A stretch of DNA of 64,000 nt from an uncultured Maritimibacter sp. (GTDB lineage: Bacteria > Pseudomonadota > Alphaproteobacteria > Rhodobacterales > Rhodobacteraceae): contig CAJXYS010000001.1 in NCBI GenBank assembly GCA_913063035.1, forward strand, positions 113,733-177,732, written 5' to 3'. The position numbers and the translations under genes were made by a program. Below the pieces are notes generated by a model. The model was given only the letters and a program-made list of their open reading frames with translations. It had not been told where the DNA came from and did no database searches. Shown here piece after piece: positions 1 to 8,408 of the stretch. How positions within the stretch are numbered: position 1 is the stretch's first letter; the number at the start of each line of letters is the position of its first letter.

Positions 1-2
1 TG

Positions 3-761
3 CATCTCTTCCGCGGTCTCTGCATCGTGGTGGCGAACATGTCCTTCTTCGCCGCCATTGCCGTGCTGCCCCTGGCCGAGGCGACGGCGCTCTTTTTCGC
101 CGCCCCCCTCTTCATCACGGTGCTGTCGGTCCCGATCCTCGGCGAGAAGGTCGGACCGCTCCGGATCGGGGCGGTCGTGGTCGGTTTCCTCGGGGTGGTG
201 ATCATGCAGCGCCCCTGGGCCGGCGAGGCCACGCTCGACGTGCCGCGGGCCGTGCTGCTGCTGCCGGTCTTCGCCGCGCTCATGTACGCGATGATGCAAC
301 TCATGACCCGCAAGCTCGGCGTCGGCGCGCGGGCCTCGGCGATGGCGGTCTACATCCAGGGCAGCTTCCTGCTGGTCTCGGCGCTGTTCTGGCTCGTGGC
401 CGGCGACGGGCGCTTCGCCGCCGGGATGGAAAACGAGAGCCTGCGTTTCCTGCTGCGGGCGTGGATCTGGCCCGAGGGCACGGACCGCTGGCTGTTCCTC
501 GGTCTCGGGCTCTGCTCGGCGGTGATCGGCTATTGCCTCTCGGCGGCCTATCGCATCGCCAGCGCGGCGACGGTCGCCCCCTTCGAATATGTCGGGCTGC
601 CGCTGGCGGTGCTCTGGGGCTGGGCGATCTGGGGCGATCTGCCCGCCCCCGAGGTCTGGGCCGGTATCGCGCTGATCGTGGGCGCGGGGCTCTTCGTCTT
701 CCTGCGCGAGCGTCAGAAGGCCCGCCCGGTGGCCAGCCGGCGGCCCGCGCGGCGCCACTGA
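3..761 (+). CDS. DMT/EamA family transporter, 5' end cut by window
   Basis: An inner-membrane exporter of the drug/metabolite transporter superfamily (EamA type); the substrate cannot be read from sequence. The reading frame is open from base 3, so the true start and about the first one or two helices lie outside the window. The visible part has alternating hydrophobic helices, a conserved end of the first EamA repeat (EATALFFAAPLFITVL, then a GEKVG loop) and a full second repeat ending in a basic tail rich in Arg. It converges on the creatinase gene with only about 20 bases between the stop codons. Family assignment is secure; no function in the neighbouring creatine locus is implied. Confidence 0.85.
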   Translation, partial: HLFRGLCIVVANMSFFAAIAVLPLAEATALFFAAPLFITVLSVPILGEKVGPLRIGAVVVGFLGVVIMQRPWAGEATLDVPRAVLLLPVFAALMYAMMQLMTRKLGVGARASAMAVYIQGSFLLVSALFWLVAGDGRFAAGMENESLRFLLRAWIWPEGTDRWLFLGLGLCSAVIGYCLSAAYRIASAATVAPFEYVGLPLAVLWGWAIWGDLPAPEVWAGIALIVGAGLFVFLRERQKARPVASRRPARRH

Positions 762-780
762 CGCCGCACGGGCCTGTCGC

Positions 781-1995
781 CTATCCGACCACGTTGAACG
801 CCGGGCCGTAGGGATAGCCGGTGATGTTCTCGGCCCCGTCCGCGGTCACCACGAGGATGTCGTGCTCGCGGTAGCCGCCCGCGCCCGGCTGACCGTCCGG
901 GATCGTAAGCATCGGCTCCATCGACACGACCATGCCGGGTTCCAGCACGGTGTCGATGTCCTCGCGCAGCTCGAGGCCGGCTTCGCGGCCGTAGTAATGG
1001 CTGAGAATCCCGAAGCTGTGGCCGTAGCCGAAGCTGCGATACCGCAGCAGATCGCGGTCGGCGAAGAAGGCGTTGATCTCGGCGGTGATGCCGGAACAGC
1101 TCGCCCCCGGCCGGATCAGCGAGATGCCGAGCTCGTGGGCCGCGACGTTGGCCTCCCAGATCTCGCGCGACGCCGGGTCGACCGCGCCGAGGAACATCGT
1201 GCGTTCCAGTGCCGTGTAGTAGCCCGAGATCATCGGAAAGGTATTGAGGCTCAGGATATCGCCCCGCGCGAGGGCGCGCCCGGTGACCGGGTTGTGCGCC
1301 CCGTCGGTGTTGAGACCCGACTGGAACCAGACCCAGGTGTCGCGGTACTCGGCCTCGGGAAAGCGACGTGCGATCTCGCGCTCCATCGCGTCGCGCCCGG
1401 CCATGGCGACGTCGATCTCGCGCGTGCCTTCGCGGACCGCCTCGCGGATCGCGTAGCCGCCGACATCGGCCACCGCGGCGCCCTGGCGGATCAGGTCGAT
1501 CTCCGCGGGCGATTTGTGCATGCGCTGGCGCATGGTGGCCGGGGCGATGTCCACCGTCGCGGCCGGGGCAAGGAACGCCTGCAGCTTCCCGGACTGTTCC
1601 AGCGTGAGGTGATCGCCCTCGTAGCCGATCCGCCCGCCGGTGCCCGCGACCGACCGGACCGCGCGCCAGAAATTGTCGCGCGCCCAATCGGTATAGGTGA
1701 TGTTGTCGCCGGCCGAGCGGCGCCAGGGCTGGCCCGCGTCGATCCCGGCCGAGATCGTCACGCAATCCGCCGGCGTGACCACGCAGGCATAGGGCCGCCC
1801 GAAGGCGCAGTAGAGAAAGCCGGCGTAATAGGCGACGTTCTGCATCGAGGTGAGAACCACGGCCGTCACGCCCGCCTCGTCCATCGCCGCGCGCAGCCCG
1901 GCCAGGCGCGCGGCGTATTCTTCCGCCGCGAACGGCAGCGCGGCCTTCTCGCCGTTGTGGAAACGATAGAATTCCGGTCTCTGGGTATCTGTCAT
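781..1995 (-). CDS. Creatinase (creatine amidinohydrolase)
   Basis: Predicted to hydrolyse creatine to sarcosine and urea in the cytoplasm. The 404-residue product has the pita-bread (M24) fold of metallopeptidases but matches the creatinase branch in detail. It shows FQSGLNTDGAHNPVT with the catalytic His near residue 234, YYTALERT, the stretch GHSFGILSHYYGREAG, and SMEPM followed by GAGGYREHDI. These hold the His and Glu residues known to bind creatine in the Pseudomonas enzyme, and the length equals the usual 403 or so. The chosen ATG at 1993-1995 has a GGAGGTC ribosome site just upstream. It is divergent from a peptide-type ABC importer. No creatininase, sarcosine oxidase or urease gene is in the window. 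Confidence 0.9.
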   Translation of the reverse strand: MTDTQRPEFYRFHNGEKAALPFAAEEYAARLAGLRAAMDEAGVTAVVLTSMQNVAYYAGFLYCAFGRPYACVVTPADCVTISAGIDAGQPWRRSAGDNITYTDWARDNFWRAVRSVAGTGGRIGYEGDHLTLEQSGKLQAFLAPAATVDIAPATMRQRMHKSPAEIDLIRQGAAVADVGGYAIREAVREGTREIDVAMAGRDAMEREIARRFPEAEYRDTWVWFQSGLNTDGAHNPVTGRALARGDILSLNTFPMISGYYTALERTMFLGAVDPASREIWEANVAAHELGISLIRPGASCSGITAEINAFFADRDLLRYRSFGYGHSFGILSHYYGREAGLELREDIDTVLEPGMVVSMEPMLTIPDGQPGAGGYREHDILVVTADGAENITGYPYGPAFNVVG

Positions 1996-2310
1996 CTTCG
2001 ACCTCCGTCCACGGGGGCCGGTGCGCCCGGACCCCTCGAAAGGTCCCGGCGTGCAGGACGACAGCGGGCGATCCGCCCGCGAGCGCGGGGCCACGTGCCG
2101 GCCCCGGTGGCGACGCCATCGCCACGGCTCGGCGCCGTTATCGGATGGAATCACCGGCCTGGCAAGCCCGGCGCGCCCTGCGGGCGCGGATTTCATGCGC
2201 GCCGCGCAGGGGATATTTGGACCACTTGGACGGGCCGGTCGCGCTTCGGGCTGGACCCCCGTGCAGGCCGCGCCTAGGCTCGGGCCGGACCAGGGAGGAC
2301 CCTCGCCGGA
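1996..2310. other. Divergent intergenic region, creatinase / ABC importer
   Basis: A 315-base gap between two divergent starts, the longest gene-free stretch in the window. It contains both ribosome sites (GGAGGTC for creatinase, GGGAGGA for the permease), a perfect 7-bp GC hairpin with a 3-base loop at 2172-2188, and one copy of a 21-base element at 2210-2230 that recurs before glcE. No convincing -10/-35 pair and no clear dyad operator were found. It presumably holds the promoters and control sites of both units. Confidence 0.6.
2172..2230 (+). repeat. Hairpin plus GGGATATTTGGACC element, copy 1
   Basis: A GC hairpin (CGCGCCC-TGC-GGGCGCG, 2172-2188) is followed at 2210-2230 by a 21-base element that begins GGGATATTTGGACC and ends ACTTGGA. 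Copy 2, on the opposite strand at 17701-17721, matches it at 20 of 21 positions and also follows a GC hairpin with a 3-base loop. This looks like a dispersed extragenic repeat. Elements of this look are, from memory, common between genes in Rhodobacterales. Confidence 0.55.
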
Positions 2311-3258
2311 ATGCTCCGCTTCGCCATCTCGCGCCTCGTCTCGCTGGGGCTGAGCCTGATCGTCGCGAGCCTCGTGATCTTCGCGGTGATCGAGGGGGTT
2401 CCGGGCGACCCGGCGGCCTTCATGCTGGGTCTGAACGCAGATCCGGCCGCGGTCGCCGCGCTGCGGGAGGAACTGGGCCTGGGCGGCAGCCTGCCGGCCC
2501 GCTACCTCGACTGGATCGGCGGCATGCTGCGGGGCGATTTCGGCATCTCCTACACCTACCGCGTGCCGGTGGCCGACCTGGTGGCGGCCCGGCTCTGGGT
2601 GTCGCTGCCGCTGGCGGCCTACGCGCTGGCCCTCTCGACGGCGATCGCCTTTCCGGTGGGCCTGATCGCGGCGGCGCGGCGCGGCACCGCCGTGGACGCC
2701 GGCATCATGGGGGCCACGCAGCTGGGCATCGCGGTGCCGAATTTCTGGTTCGCGATGCTGCTGGTGCTGGTCTTCGCGATCCAGTTGCGGCTGTTCTCGG
2801 CGGGCGGCTTCCCCGGCTGGGACGAGGGGATCTGGATCAACGTCAAGGCGCTGACCCTGCCGGCGGTGGCGCTGGCGCTGCCGCAAGCCTCGATTCTCGC
2901 CCGCGTGATGCGCTCGAGCGTGCTGGAGACGCTCGGCCAGGACTACATCCGCACCGCGCGGGCCAAGGGGCTGACCCGGCGCCAGGCGGTGTTCCGTCAC
3001 GCGCTCCGGAACGCGATGATCCCGGTGCTGACCATTATCGGGCTCCAGTTCTCGTTCCTGCTGGCCGGCGCGATCATCATCGAGAACGTCTTTTTCCTGC
3101 CGGGTCTCGGGCGGCTCATCTTCCAGGGAATCACGCAGCGCGACCTGGTGGTCGTGGAGTCGGTCGTGATGCTGCTGGTCTTCGCGGTCATCACCGTCAA
3201 TTTCCTGGTCGATCTCGCCTATGCCGCGGTCGACCCGCGGCTGCGGAGGCGGCGATGA
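2311..3258 (+). CDS. ABC transporter permease, DppB/OppB type
   Basis: One of the two inner-membrane channel subunits of a peptide/nickel-type ABC importer. The 315 residues show an N-terminal helix starting MLRFAISRLVSL, the PGDPA motif after the first helix that is typical of DppB, five or more later helices, and the EAA-type cytoplasmic loop (DYIRTARAKGLTRRQAVFRHALRNA) that contacts the ATPase. A GGGAGGA site precedes the ATG. It overlaps the next gene by ATGA and is the first gene of a run permease-permease-double ATPase-aldehyde dehydrogenase. The divergent creatinase suggests import of creatine or a related guanidino compound or peptide, but that is inference: no periplasmic binding protein is encoded here. 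Confidence 0.88.
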   Translation: MLRFAISRLVSLGLSLIVASLVIFAVIEGVPGDPAAFMLGLNADPAAVAALREELGLGGSLPARYLDWIGGMLRGDFGISYTYRVPVADLVAARLWVSLPLAAYALALSTAIAFPVGLIAAARRGTAVDAGIMGATQLGIAVPNFWFAMLLVLVFAIQLRLFSAGGFPGWDEGIWINVKALTLPAVALALPQASILARVMRSSVLETLGQDYIRTARAKGLTRRQAVFRHALRNAMIPVLTIIGLQFSFLLAGAIIIENVFFLPGLGRLIFQGITQRDLVVVESVVMLLVFAVITVNFLVDLAYAAVDPRLRRRR

Positions 3259-4073
3259 GGTGGCCGCCGGCCCTGCTGCTCGGGGGGGCGCTGACCGCGG
3301 TCTTCGCGGTCGCGGCGCTCGTGTCCTTCGTCTGGACGCCGCACGGGGTCGAGGGGCTCAACATCGCCGAGAAACTCCGCACGCCCGGTGCCACCTACTG
3401 GCTCGGCACCGACCATTTCGGGCGCGACATCCTGTCGATGCTGATGGTGGGTGCGCGGACATCGATCGCGGTGGCGATCGTGGCCGTCGGCATGGGCGTG
3501 ACGCTCGGCGTGCCGCTGGGGCTGCTGGCCGCCGCCCGGCGCGGCGGGCTCGTGGACGAGGTGGTGATGCGGGGCAACGACCTGATCTTCGCCTTTCCGG
3601 CGCTGGTGATCGCGATCCTGATCACGGCGGTGTTCGGGCCATCGGCGCTGAACGCGATCCTGGCCATCGGCATATTCAACACGCCGGTCTTCGCGCGGGT
3701 CACCCGCGGCGCGGCGCTGAGCCTCTGGACGCTGGACTACATCCTTGCCGCGCGCGTCGCGGGCAAGGGCGGTTTTCGCATCTCGGTCGAGCATATCCTG
3801 CCCAATATCGCCAACCTTCTGATCGTGCAGGCCACGATCCAGTTCTCGCTCGGCATCCTGGCCGAGGCCGGGCTCAGCTATGTCGGGCTCGGGGCGCAGC
3901 CGCCGACGCCCTCCTGGGGGCGGATGCTGGCCGAGAGCCAGACGATGATCTCTTTCGCGCCTCATCTCGCGATCTTCCCCGGGCTGGCCATCGTGCTGAC
4001 GGTTCTGGGATTGAACCTGATGGGTGACGGCCTGCGCGACCTGCTCGACCCCAGGCTCCGGAGGGCGCGATGA
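3255..4073 (+). CDS. ABC transporter permease, DppC/OppC type
   Basis: The second channel subunit of the peptide-type importer, 272 residues. It carries the family's hallmark after the first helix (WLGTDHFGRDILSMLMVGAR) and the EAA loop (DYILAARVAGKGG), followed by GLSYVGLGAQPPTPSWG, typical of DppC. The ATG overlaps the stop of the preceding permease and its own stop overlaps the ATPase start in the same ATGA manner, so the three are almost certainly translationally coupled. Longer in-frame starts far upstream would run through the first permease and are not credible. Confidence 0.88.
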   Translation: MRWPPALLLGGALTAVFAVAALVSFVWTPHGVEGLNIAEKLRTPGATYWLGTDHFGRDILSMLMVGARTSIAVAIVAVGMGVTLGVPLGLLAAARRGGLVDEVVMRGNDLIFAFPALVIAILITAVFGPSALNAILAIGIFNTPVFARVTRGAALSLWTLDYILAARVAGKGGFRISVEHILPNIANLLIVQATIQFSLGILAEAGLSYVGLGAQPPTPSWGRMLAESQTMISFAPHLAIFPGLAIVLTVLGLNLMGDGLRDLLDPRLRRAR

Positions 4074-5674
4074 GCCTGCTCTCGGTCGAGACCCTGTCGC
4101 TCGCCATCAGGGCAGAGCCGATCCTGCGGGACGTTTCCTTCGAGATCGGCGCGGGCGAGGTCTTCGGGCTCGTGGGCGAGAGCGGATCGGGGAAATCGAT
4201 GACGGCGCTCGCCCTGATGCAGCTGCTGCCCGACGGTGCCCGGGCCGAAGGCGCGGCGCGCTTCGGCGGGCGCGACCTGCTCTCGCTCGGGGAGCGGGCG
4301 ATGTGCGGGCTGCGCGGCAACGAGATCGGGATGATCTTCCAGGAGCCGATGACCGCGCTCAACCCGGTGCAGACCGTCGGCGACCAGGTGGCCGAAACGC
4401 TGATCGTGCACGGCGCGGCCGACCGCGCCGGCGCGGCCGCGGCCGCGCGGGACCGCCTGGCGCGGGTCGGGCTGCCGGCGGAGCGTTTCCCGCTGTCGCG
4501 GTATCCGCACGAACTCTCGGGCGGGCAGCGCCAGAGGGTCTGCATCGCCATGGCGGTGGCGTTGCGGCCGAAGCTGCTGATCGCCGACGAGCCCACGACG
4601 GCGCTCGACGTGACGACCCAGGCGCAGATCCTCGATCTGCTGAAGGGACTCGTCGCCGAGGAGGGCATGAGCCTGATGCTGATCACCCACGATCTCGCGG
4701 TGGTCTCCGGCATGGCCGATCACGTCGCGGTCATGCAGGACGGACGGATCGTCGAGGCGGCCGCGACCGAGACGCTTTTCCGGCGCAGGGCGCATCCCTA
4801 TACCGACCGGCTCTTCGCGGCGACGGCCCATGTGCCCGAACGCCACGGCGCGCCCCGCGAAACGCCGCTGCTGGACGTGCGCGGGGCGGTGCGCGACTAC
4901 GCGCTGCCGGGCACCCGGCTCTTCGGCGCAGCGCCGACGTTCCGGGCGGTCGACGGCGTCAGCTTTACCCTGCACGCGGGCGAGAGCCTCGGGCTGGTCG
5001 GGGAATCCGGCTGCGGGAAGTCCACGCTGACACGCGCGATCCTCGGGCTGGAAGATCTGCAAGGGGGCAGGATCACGCTGGACGGCGCGACCGTGCATGC
5101 GGGACGCCGCATGCCGGCGACGCTGCGGCGCAAGATGCAGGTGGTGTTCCAGGATCCCTTCGGCTCGTTCAACCCGCGCCACCGGGTGGCCCGGCTGGTG
5201 GCCGAGCCGTTCCACCTGCTCGACCATGCGCCCGAGGACCGCGACGACCGGATCGCCGGGGCGCTGGAGGCGGTGGGCCTGTCCCCCGCCGACGGGGCGC
5301 GCTACATCCACGAGTTCTCGGGCGGGCAGCGCCAGCGTATCGCGATCGCCCGGGCGCTGATCATCCGGCCCAAGCTGATCGTGCTGGACGAGGCGGTCTC
5401 GGCGCTCGACGTGTCGATCCGGGCGCAGATCCTCGATTTGCTGGCCGATCTGCAGGGGCGCTTCGGGCTCTCCTACCTGTTCATCAGCCACGACCTGACG
5501 GTGGTGCGCGCCATCACCGACCGGGTGCTGGTGATGAAGGCCGGCGAGATCGTCGAGGAAGGCCGGACCGAGACGGTTTTCGACGCACCCGCCCATCCCT
5601 ACACGCGGCAACTGATCGCGGCCGCCCCGGCCATCCCGGCCCACTGGACGGAGGACAGACATGGCACTGGATAA
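4070..5674 (+). CDS. Fused double ATPase (DppD-DppF) of the ABC importer
   Basis: Energises the peptide-type importer. The 534-residue chain contains two complete ABC domains that are usually two proteins. The N-terminal half has Walker A GESGSGKS near residue 39, signature LSGGQRQR and Walker B LLIADEPTTALD; the C-terminal half has GESGCGKST near residue 310, FSGGQRQR and LIVLDEAVSALD. The second half is the DppF type, the first the DppD type. Each half ends with the oligopeptide-transporter C-terminal extension (AHPYT followed by R). Starts by ATGA overlap with the permease, and its end overlaps the aldehyde dehydrogenase start by 14 bases, putting that enzyme in the same operon. Confidence 0.9.
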   Translation: MSLLSVETLSLAIRAEPILRDVSFEIGAGEVFGLVGESGSGKSMTALALMQLLPDGARAEGAARFGGRDLLSLGERAMCGLRGNEIGMIFQEPMTALNPVQTVGDQVAETLIVHGAADRAGAAAAARDRLARVGLPAERFPLSRYPHELSGGQRQRVCIAMAVALRPKLLIADEPTTALDVTTQAQILDLLKGLVAEEGMSLMLITHDLAVVSGMADHVAVMQDGRIVEAAATETLFRRRAHPYTDRLFAATAHVPERHGAPRETPLLDVRGAVRDYALPGTRLFGAAPTFRAVDGVSFTLHAGESLGLVGESGCGKSTLTRAILGLEDLQGGRITLDGATVHAGRRMPATLRRKMQVVFQDPFGSFNPRHRVARLVAEPFHLLDHAPEDRDDRIAGALEAVGLSPADGARYIHEFSGGQRQRIAIARALIIRPKLIVLDEAVSALDVSIRAQILDLLADLQGRFGLSYLFISHDLTVVRAITDRVLVMKAGEIVEEGRTETVFDAPAHPYTRQLIAAAPAIPAHWTEDRHGTG

Positions 5675-7115
5675 GCTCTGGTTTGACCCGGAACAGCTCT
5701 TCATAGGGGGGCGCTGGCAGCCGCCCGAGGGCCGCGCGACCCTGCAGCTGGAAGATCCCTCCACCGGCTCCGGGATCGGGGCCATCGCACGCGGCGGGGC
5801 GGCGGACATCGAGGCCGCCGTGGCCGCGGCCAGGGCCGCGCGCGACGGCGACTGGGGCCGGATGACGGCGACCGAGCGCGGCCGCATCCTGTCCCACATC
5901 GGCCAGCTGGTCGCCGCGCGGGCCGACACGCTTGCCGAGATCGAGGCGACGGATGTCGGCAAACCGCTGAAGCAGGCCCGCGCGGACGCCCTCGCGCTGG
6001 CGCGCTACATGGAATTCTACGGCGGCGCGGCCGACAAGGTCATGGGCGAGACGATCCCCTATCTCGACGGGTACACGGTCTACACCCTGCGCGAGCCGCA
6101 TGGCGTGACGGGCCATATCGTGCCTTGGAACTACCCGATGCAGATCATCGGCCGGTCCGTCGGCGCGGCGCTGGCGATGGGCAATGCCTGCGTCCTCAAG
6201 CCCGCCGAGGAGGCCTGCCTCACCGCGCTGGCCTTCGCCCATATCGCCGCCGAGGCCGGCCTGCCCGCGGGCGCGCTGAACGTGGTGCCGGGTCTGGGCG
6301 AAGAGGCCGGCGCCGCCCTGGCCGGGCACCCGGGCGTCGATCACCTGAGCTTCACCGGCTCCGTGGGCGTGGGGGCGCTGGTGCAGACCGCGGCGGCCCG
6401 CAACATCGTCCCGGTCACGCTGGAGCTCGGGGGCAAATCCCCGCAGCTGGTCTTTGCCGACGCCGATCTCGACGCGGCGCTGCCCTTCCTGGTGAACGCG
6501 GGCATCCAGAACGCCGGGCAGACCTGTTCCGCGGCCTCGCGCATCCTGGTGGAGCGGCGCATCCATGACGCGCTGCTGTCCCGCATGGCCGACCGCTACC
6601 GCGCGCTGCGCACCGGACCCGCGGTGGCCGATCTCGACGTGGGACCGCTGATCTCGGCCCGGCAGAAGCAGATCGTCGAGGGATACCTGGACCGGGCCGG
6701 CGATCTGACCGAGGCCGCGCGCGGCGAAATCGTCGGCAACGCGCCCGCCGGCGGGCACTACGTCGCGCCGGTCCTGCTGGCCGGCGTGACGCCCGGGCAC
6801 GTCCTGGCACGCGAGGAAATCTTCGGACCGGTGCAGTGCGTCATCCCTTTCGACGACGAGGACGAGGCCGTCGCCATCGCGAACGGCACCGATTACGGGC
6901 TGGTGGCCAGCGTCTGGTCGCGGGACGGCGGGCGGCAGATGCGGCTGGCCAAGCGGCTGCGCGCCGGCCAGGTCTTCGTCAACAATTACGGCGCGGGCGG
7001 CGGGGCCGAACTGCCCTTCGGCGGCGTCGGGAAATCCGGCCATGGCCGTGAGAAGGGCTTCGAGGCGCTCTACGGGTTCTCGGCGCTCAAGACGGTGGCG
7101 GCGCATCACGGCTGA
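5661..7115 (+). CDS. NAD(P)-dependent aldehyde dehydrogenase
   Basis: Oxidises an aldehyde to its acid. The 484-residue protein has the full ALDH set: the cofactor-site PWNYP stretch, the general-base Glu in LELGGKSP, and the nucleophile Cys289 in GQTCSAASR. Overall it resembles betaine-aldehyde and aminoaldehyde dehydrogenases, but the substrate cannot be fixed from sequence. The ATG lies inside the last codons of the transporter ATPase, so it is probably translated from the same mRNA and may act on a breakdown product of the imported compound. Creatine breakdown by creatinase does not itself yield an aldehyde; formaldehyde from later sarcosine oxidation would be one source, which is speculative. 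Confidence 0.88.
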   Translation: MALDKLWFDPEQLFIGGRWQPPEGRATLQLEDPSTGSGIGAIARGGAADIEAAVAAARAARDGDWGRMTATERGRILSHIGQLVAARADTLAEIEATDVGKPLKQARADALALARYMEFYGGAADKVMGETIPYLDGYTVYTLREPHGVTGHIVPWNYPMQIIGRSVGAALAMGNACVLKPAEEACLTALAFAHIAAEAGLPAGALNVVPGLGEEAGAALAGHPGVDHLSFTGSVGVGALVQTAAARNIVPVTLELGGKSPQLVFADADLDAALPFLVNAGIQNAGQTCSAASRILVERRIHDALLSRMADRYRALRTGPAVADLDVGPLISARQKQIVEGYLDRAGDLTEAARGEIVGNAPAGGHYVAPVLLAGVTPGHVLAREEIFGPVQCVIPFDDEDEAVAIANGTDYGLVASVWSRDGGRQMRLAKRLRAGQVFVNNYGAGGGAELPFGGVGKSGHGREKGFEALYGFSALKTVAAHHG

Positions 7116-7184
7116 GTGACTTGCCGCGGCCCGGTCCTGCCCCCATCTGAGCGGGTGTATCCCAGTGACGGAGGACCCGCTCTC

Positions 7185-7427
7185 ATGAAGTGCCCTATCG
7201 ACGGAGAGACCCTGGTGATCGCGGATCGCAGCGGCGTCGAGATCGACTACTGCCCGAAATGCCGCGGCGTCTGGCTGGACCGGGGGGAACTCGACAAGAT
7301 CATCGAGCGCGCCGCCCCGCCGCCGCCGCCGCCCCAGCCCGAACGGGCCCCGCGCTACGACGACCCGCAGCGCCCCTACAAGCGCAAGAAAAAGGAAAGC
7401 TTCCTGAGCGAGCTCTTCGACTTCTGA
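7185..7427 (+). CDS. Small zinc-ribbon (TFIIB-type zinc finger) protein
   Basis: An 80-residue cytoplasmic protein with a single zf-TFIIB domain: Cys3 in MKCPID and the CPKC pair at 23 and 26 followed by RGVWLDRGELDKII, the family hallmark. A Pro-rich linker (PPPPPPP) and a basic, aromatic tail ending FLSELFDF follow. The first half of the zinc knuckle has one Cys (CPID) instead of a CxxC pair. The ATG is preceded by GGAGG. Function is unknown; such proteins occur alone in many alphaproteobacteria. It lies 69 bases after the aldehyde dehydrogenase and may be a separate transcript. Confidence 0.8.
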   Translation: MKCPIDGETLVIADRSGVEIDYCPKCRGVWLDRGELDKIIERAAPPPPPPQPERAPRYDDPQRPYKRKKKESFLSELFDF

Positions 7428-7437
7428 TCGAGGCGCA

Positions 7438-7459
7438 ACGGAGCATTCCGATGCTCGCA
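7438..7459 (+). terminator. Hairpin after the zinc-ribbon gene
   Basis: A 6-bp perfect stem GAGCAT / ATGCTC around a TCCG tetraloop (7441-7456) begins 13 bases after the stop. There is no T-run, so it may be a stabilising 3' hairpin or a weak or factor-dependent terminator. Confidence 0.35.
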
Positions 7460-7660
7460 CGGGCCCGCGCGGCCGTTCTGGCCGGGCGGTCATGTGCTTT
7501 TGCACGTCGCTCGGCTTCGCCATCGCCATGGCGATCGGCGCACCGATCCGCCGGCCGGCGCGGCGCATGGCCGGCGAACCGGCCTGCCAGGGTTGACCCA
7601 CCCTTGCCTTTCACGCCCGGCTGGCGAACAGTCGGGCGGACAGACGGGAGGCGGGACGAC

Positions 7661-8401
7661 ATGAGACTTCAGGGAAAAACGGCGATCGTCACCGGCGGAG
7701 GCTCGGGCTTCGGAGCCGGGATCGCGCGGAAATTCGCGGCCGAGGGCGCGACCGTCATGGTGGCCGACATCAACGCGCAGGCGGCCGGGGAGATCGCGGC
7801 CGAACTGGGCGGGGTGGCGCAGGCGGTCGATGTCTCGGACGGCGACAGCGTGGCCGCGATGTGCGCCGCCGCGCTGGACGCCTGGGGGCGGGTCGACATT
7901 CTCGTCAACAATGCCGGCATCACCCACGAGCGCGGCGCCCTCGAGGACGTGCCCGAGGACGCCTTCGACCGGGTTTTCGCGGTGAATTGCAAATCGGTCT
8001 ACCTGACCGCGCGGCACGCCGTCCCGGCGATGAAGAAAGCCGGGCATGGCACGATCCTGAACGTCGCCTCGACGGCCGGGATCAGCCCGCGTGCGCAGCT
8101 CAACTGGTACAACGCCTCCAAGGGCTGGATGATCACCGCGACCAAGACCATGGCGGTGGAGCTTGCCCCCGACGGCATCCGGGTCAACGCGCTGGCCCCC
8201 GTCGCCGGAGAGACCCCGCTGCTGGCCAGCTTCATGGGTGGCGACACGCCCGAGACGCGGGCGAAGTTCCTTTCCACCATTCCGCTCGGCCGGTTCTCGA
8301 CACCCGGGGACATGGGCAACGCGGCCTGCTATCTCTGCTCGGACGAGGCAGGGATGGTGACGGGCGCCGTGCTCGAGGTCGATGGCGGGCGCTGCATCTG
8401 A
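7661..8401 (+). CDS. Short-chain dehydrogenase/reductase (SDR)
   Basis: A classical SDR oxidoreductase of 246 residues that should use NAD(H) or NADP(H). It shows the TGGGSGFG cofactor motif at residues 11-18, NNAG at 83-86, and the catalytic Ser137, Tyr150 and Lys154 (YNASK). Asp36 after the second strand (MVADIN) favours NAD over NADP. It ends in the usual VTGAVLEVDGGRCI. The ATG has GGGAGG upstream. The following hydrolase gene starts 7 bases after its stop, so the two are probably co-transcribed. Substrate unknown; the context suggests a catabolic role. Confidence 0.88.
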   Translation: MRLQGKTAIVTGGGSGFGAGIARKFAAEGATVMVADINAQAAGEIAAELGGVAQAVDVSDGDSVAAMCAAALDAWGRVDILVNNAGITHERGALEDVPEDAFDRVFAVNCKSVYLTARHAVPAMKKAGHGTILNVASTAGISPRAQLNWYNASKGWMITATKTMAVELAPDGIRVNALAPVAGETPLLASFMGGDTPETRAKFLSTIPLGRFSTPGDMGNAACYLCSDEAGMVTGAVLEVDGGRCI

Positions 8402-8408
8402 GGCCGCG

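Noticed and set aside
781..1995. Reading the M24 protein as a prolidase or ectoine hydrolase
   Set aside because: The long creatinase-specific blocks around the catalytic His, ALERT and the GHSFGILSHYYGREAG region fit creatinase far better, and length is equal.
7523..7534. Perfect palindrome TCGCCATGGCGA before the SDR gene
   Set aside because: Twelve-base GC-rich palindromes are expected in DNA of this composition, and it has no position relative to a promoter that I could define.
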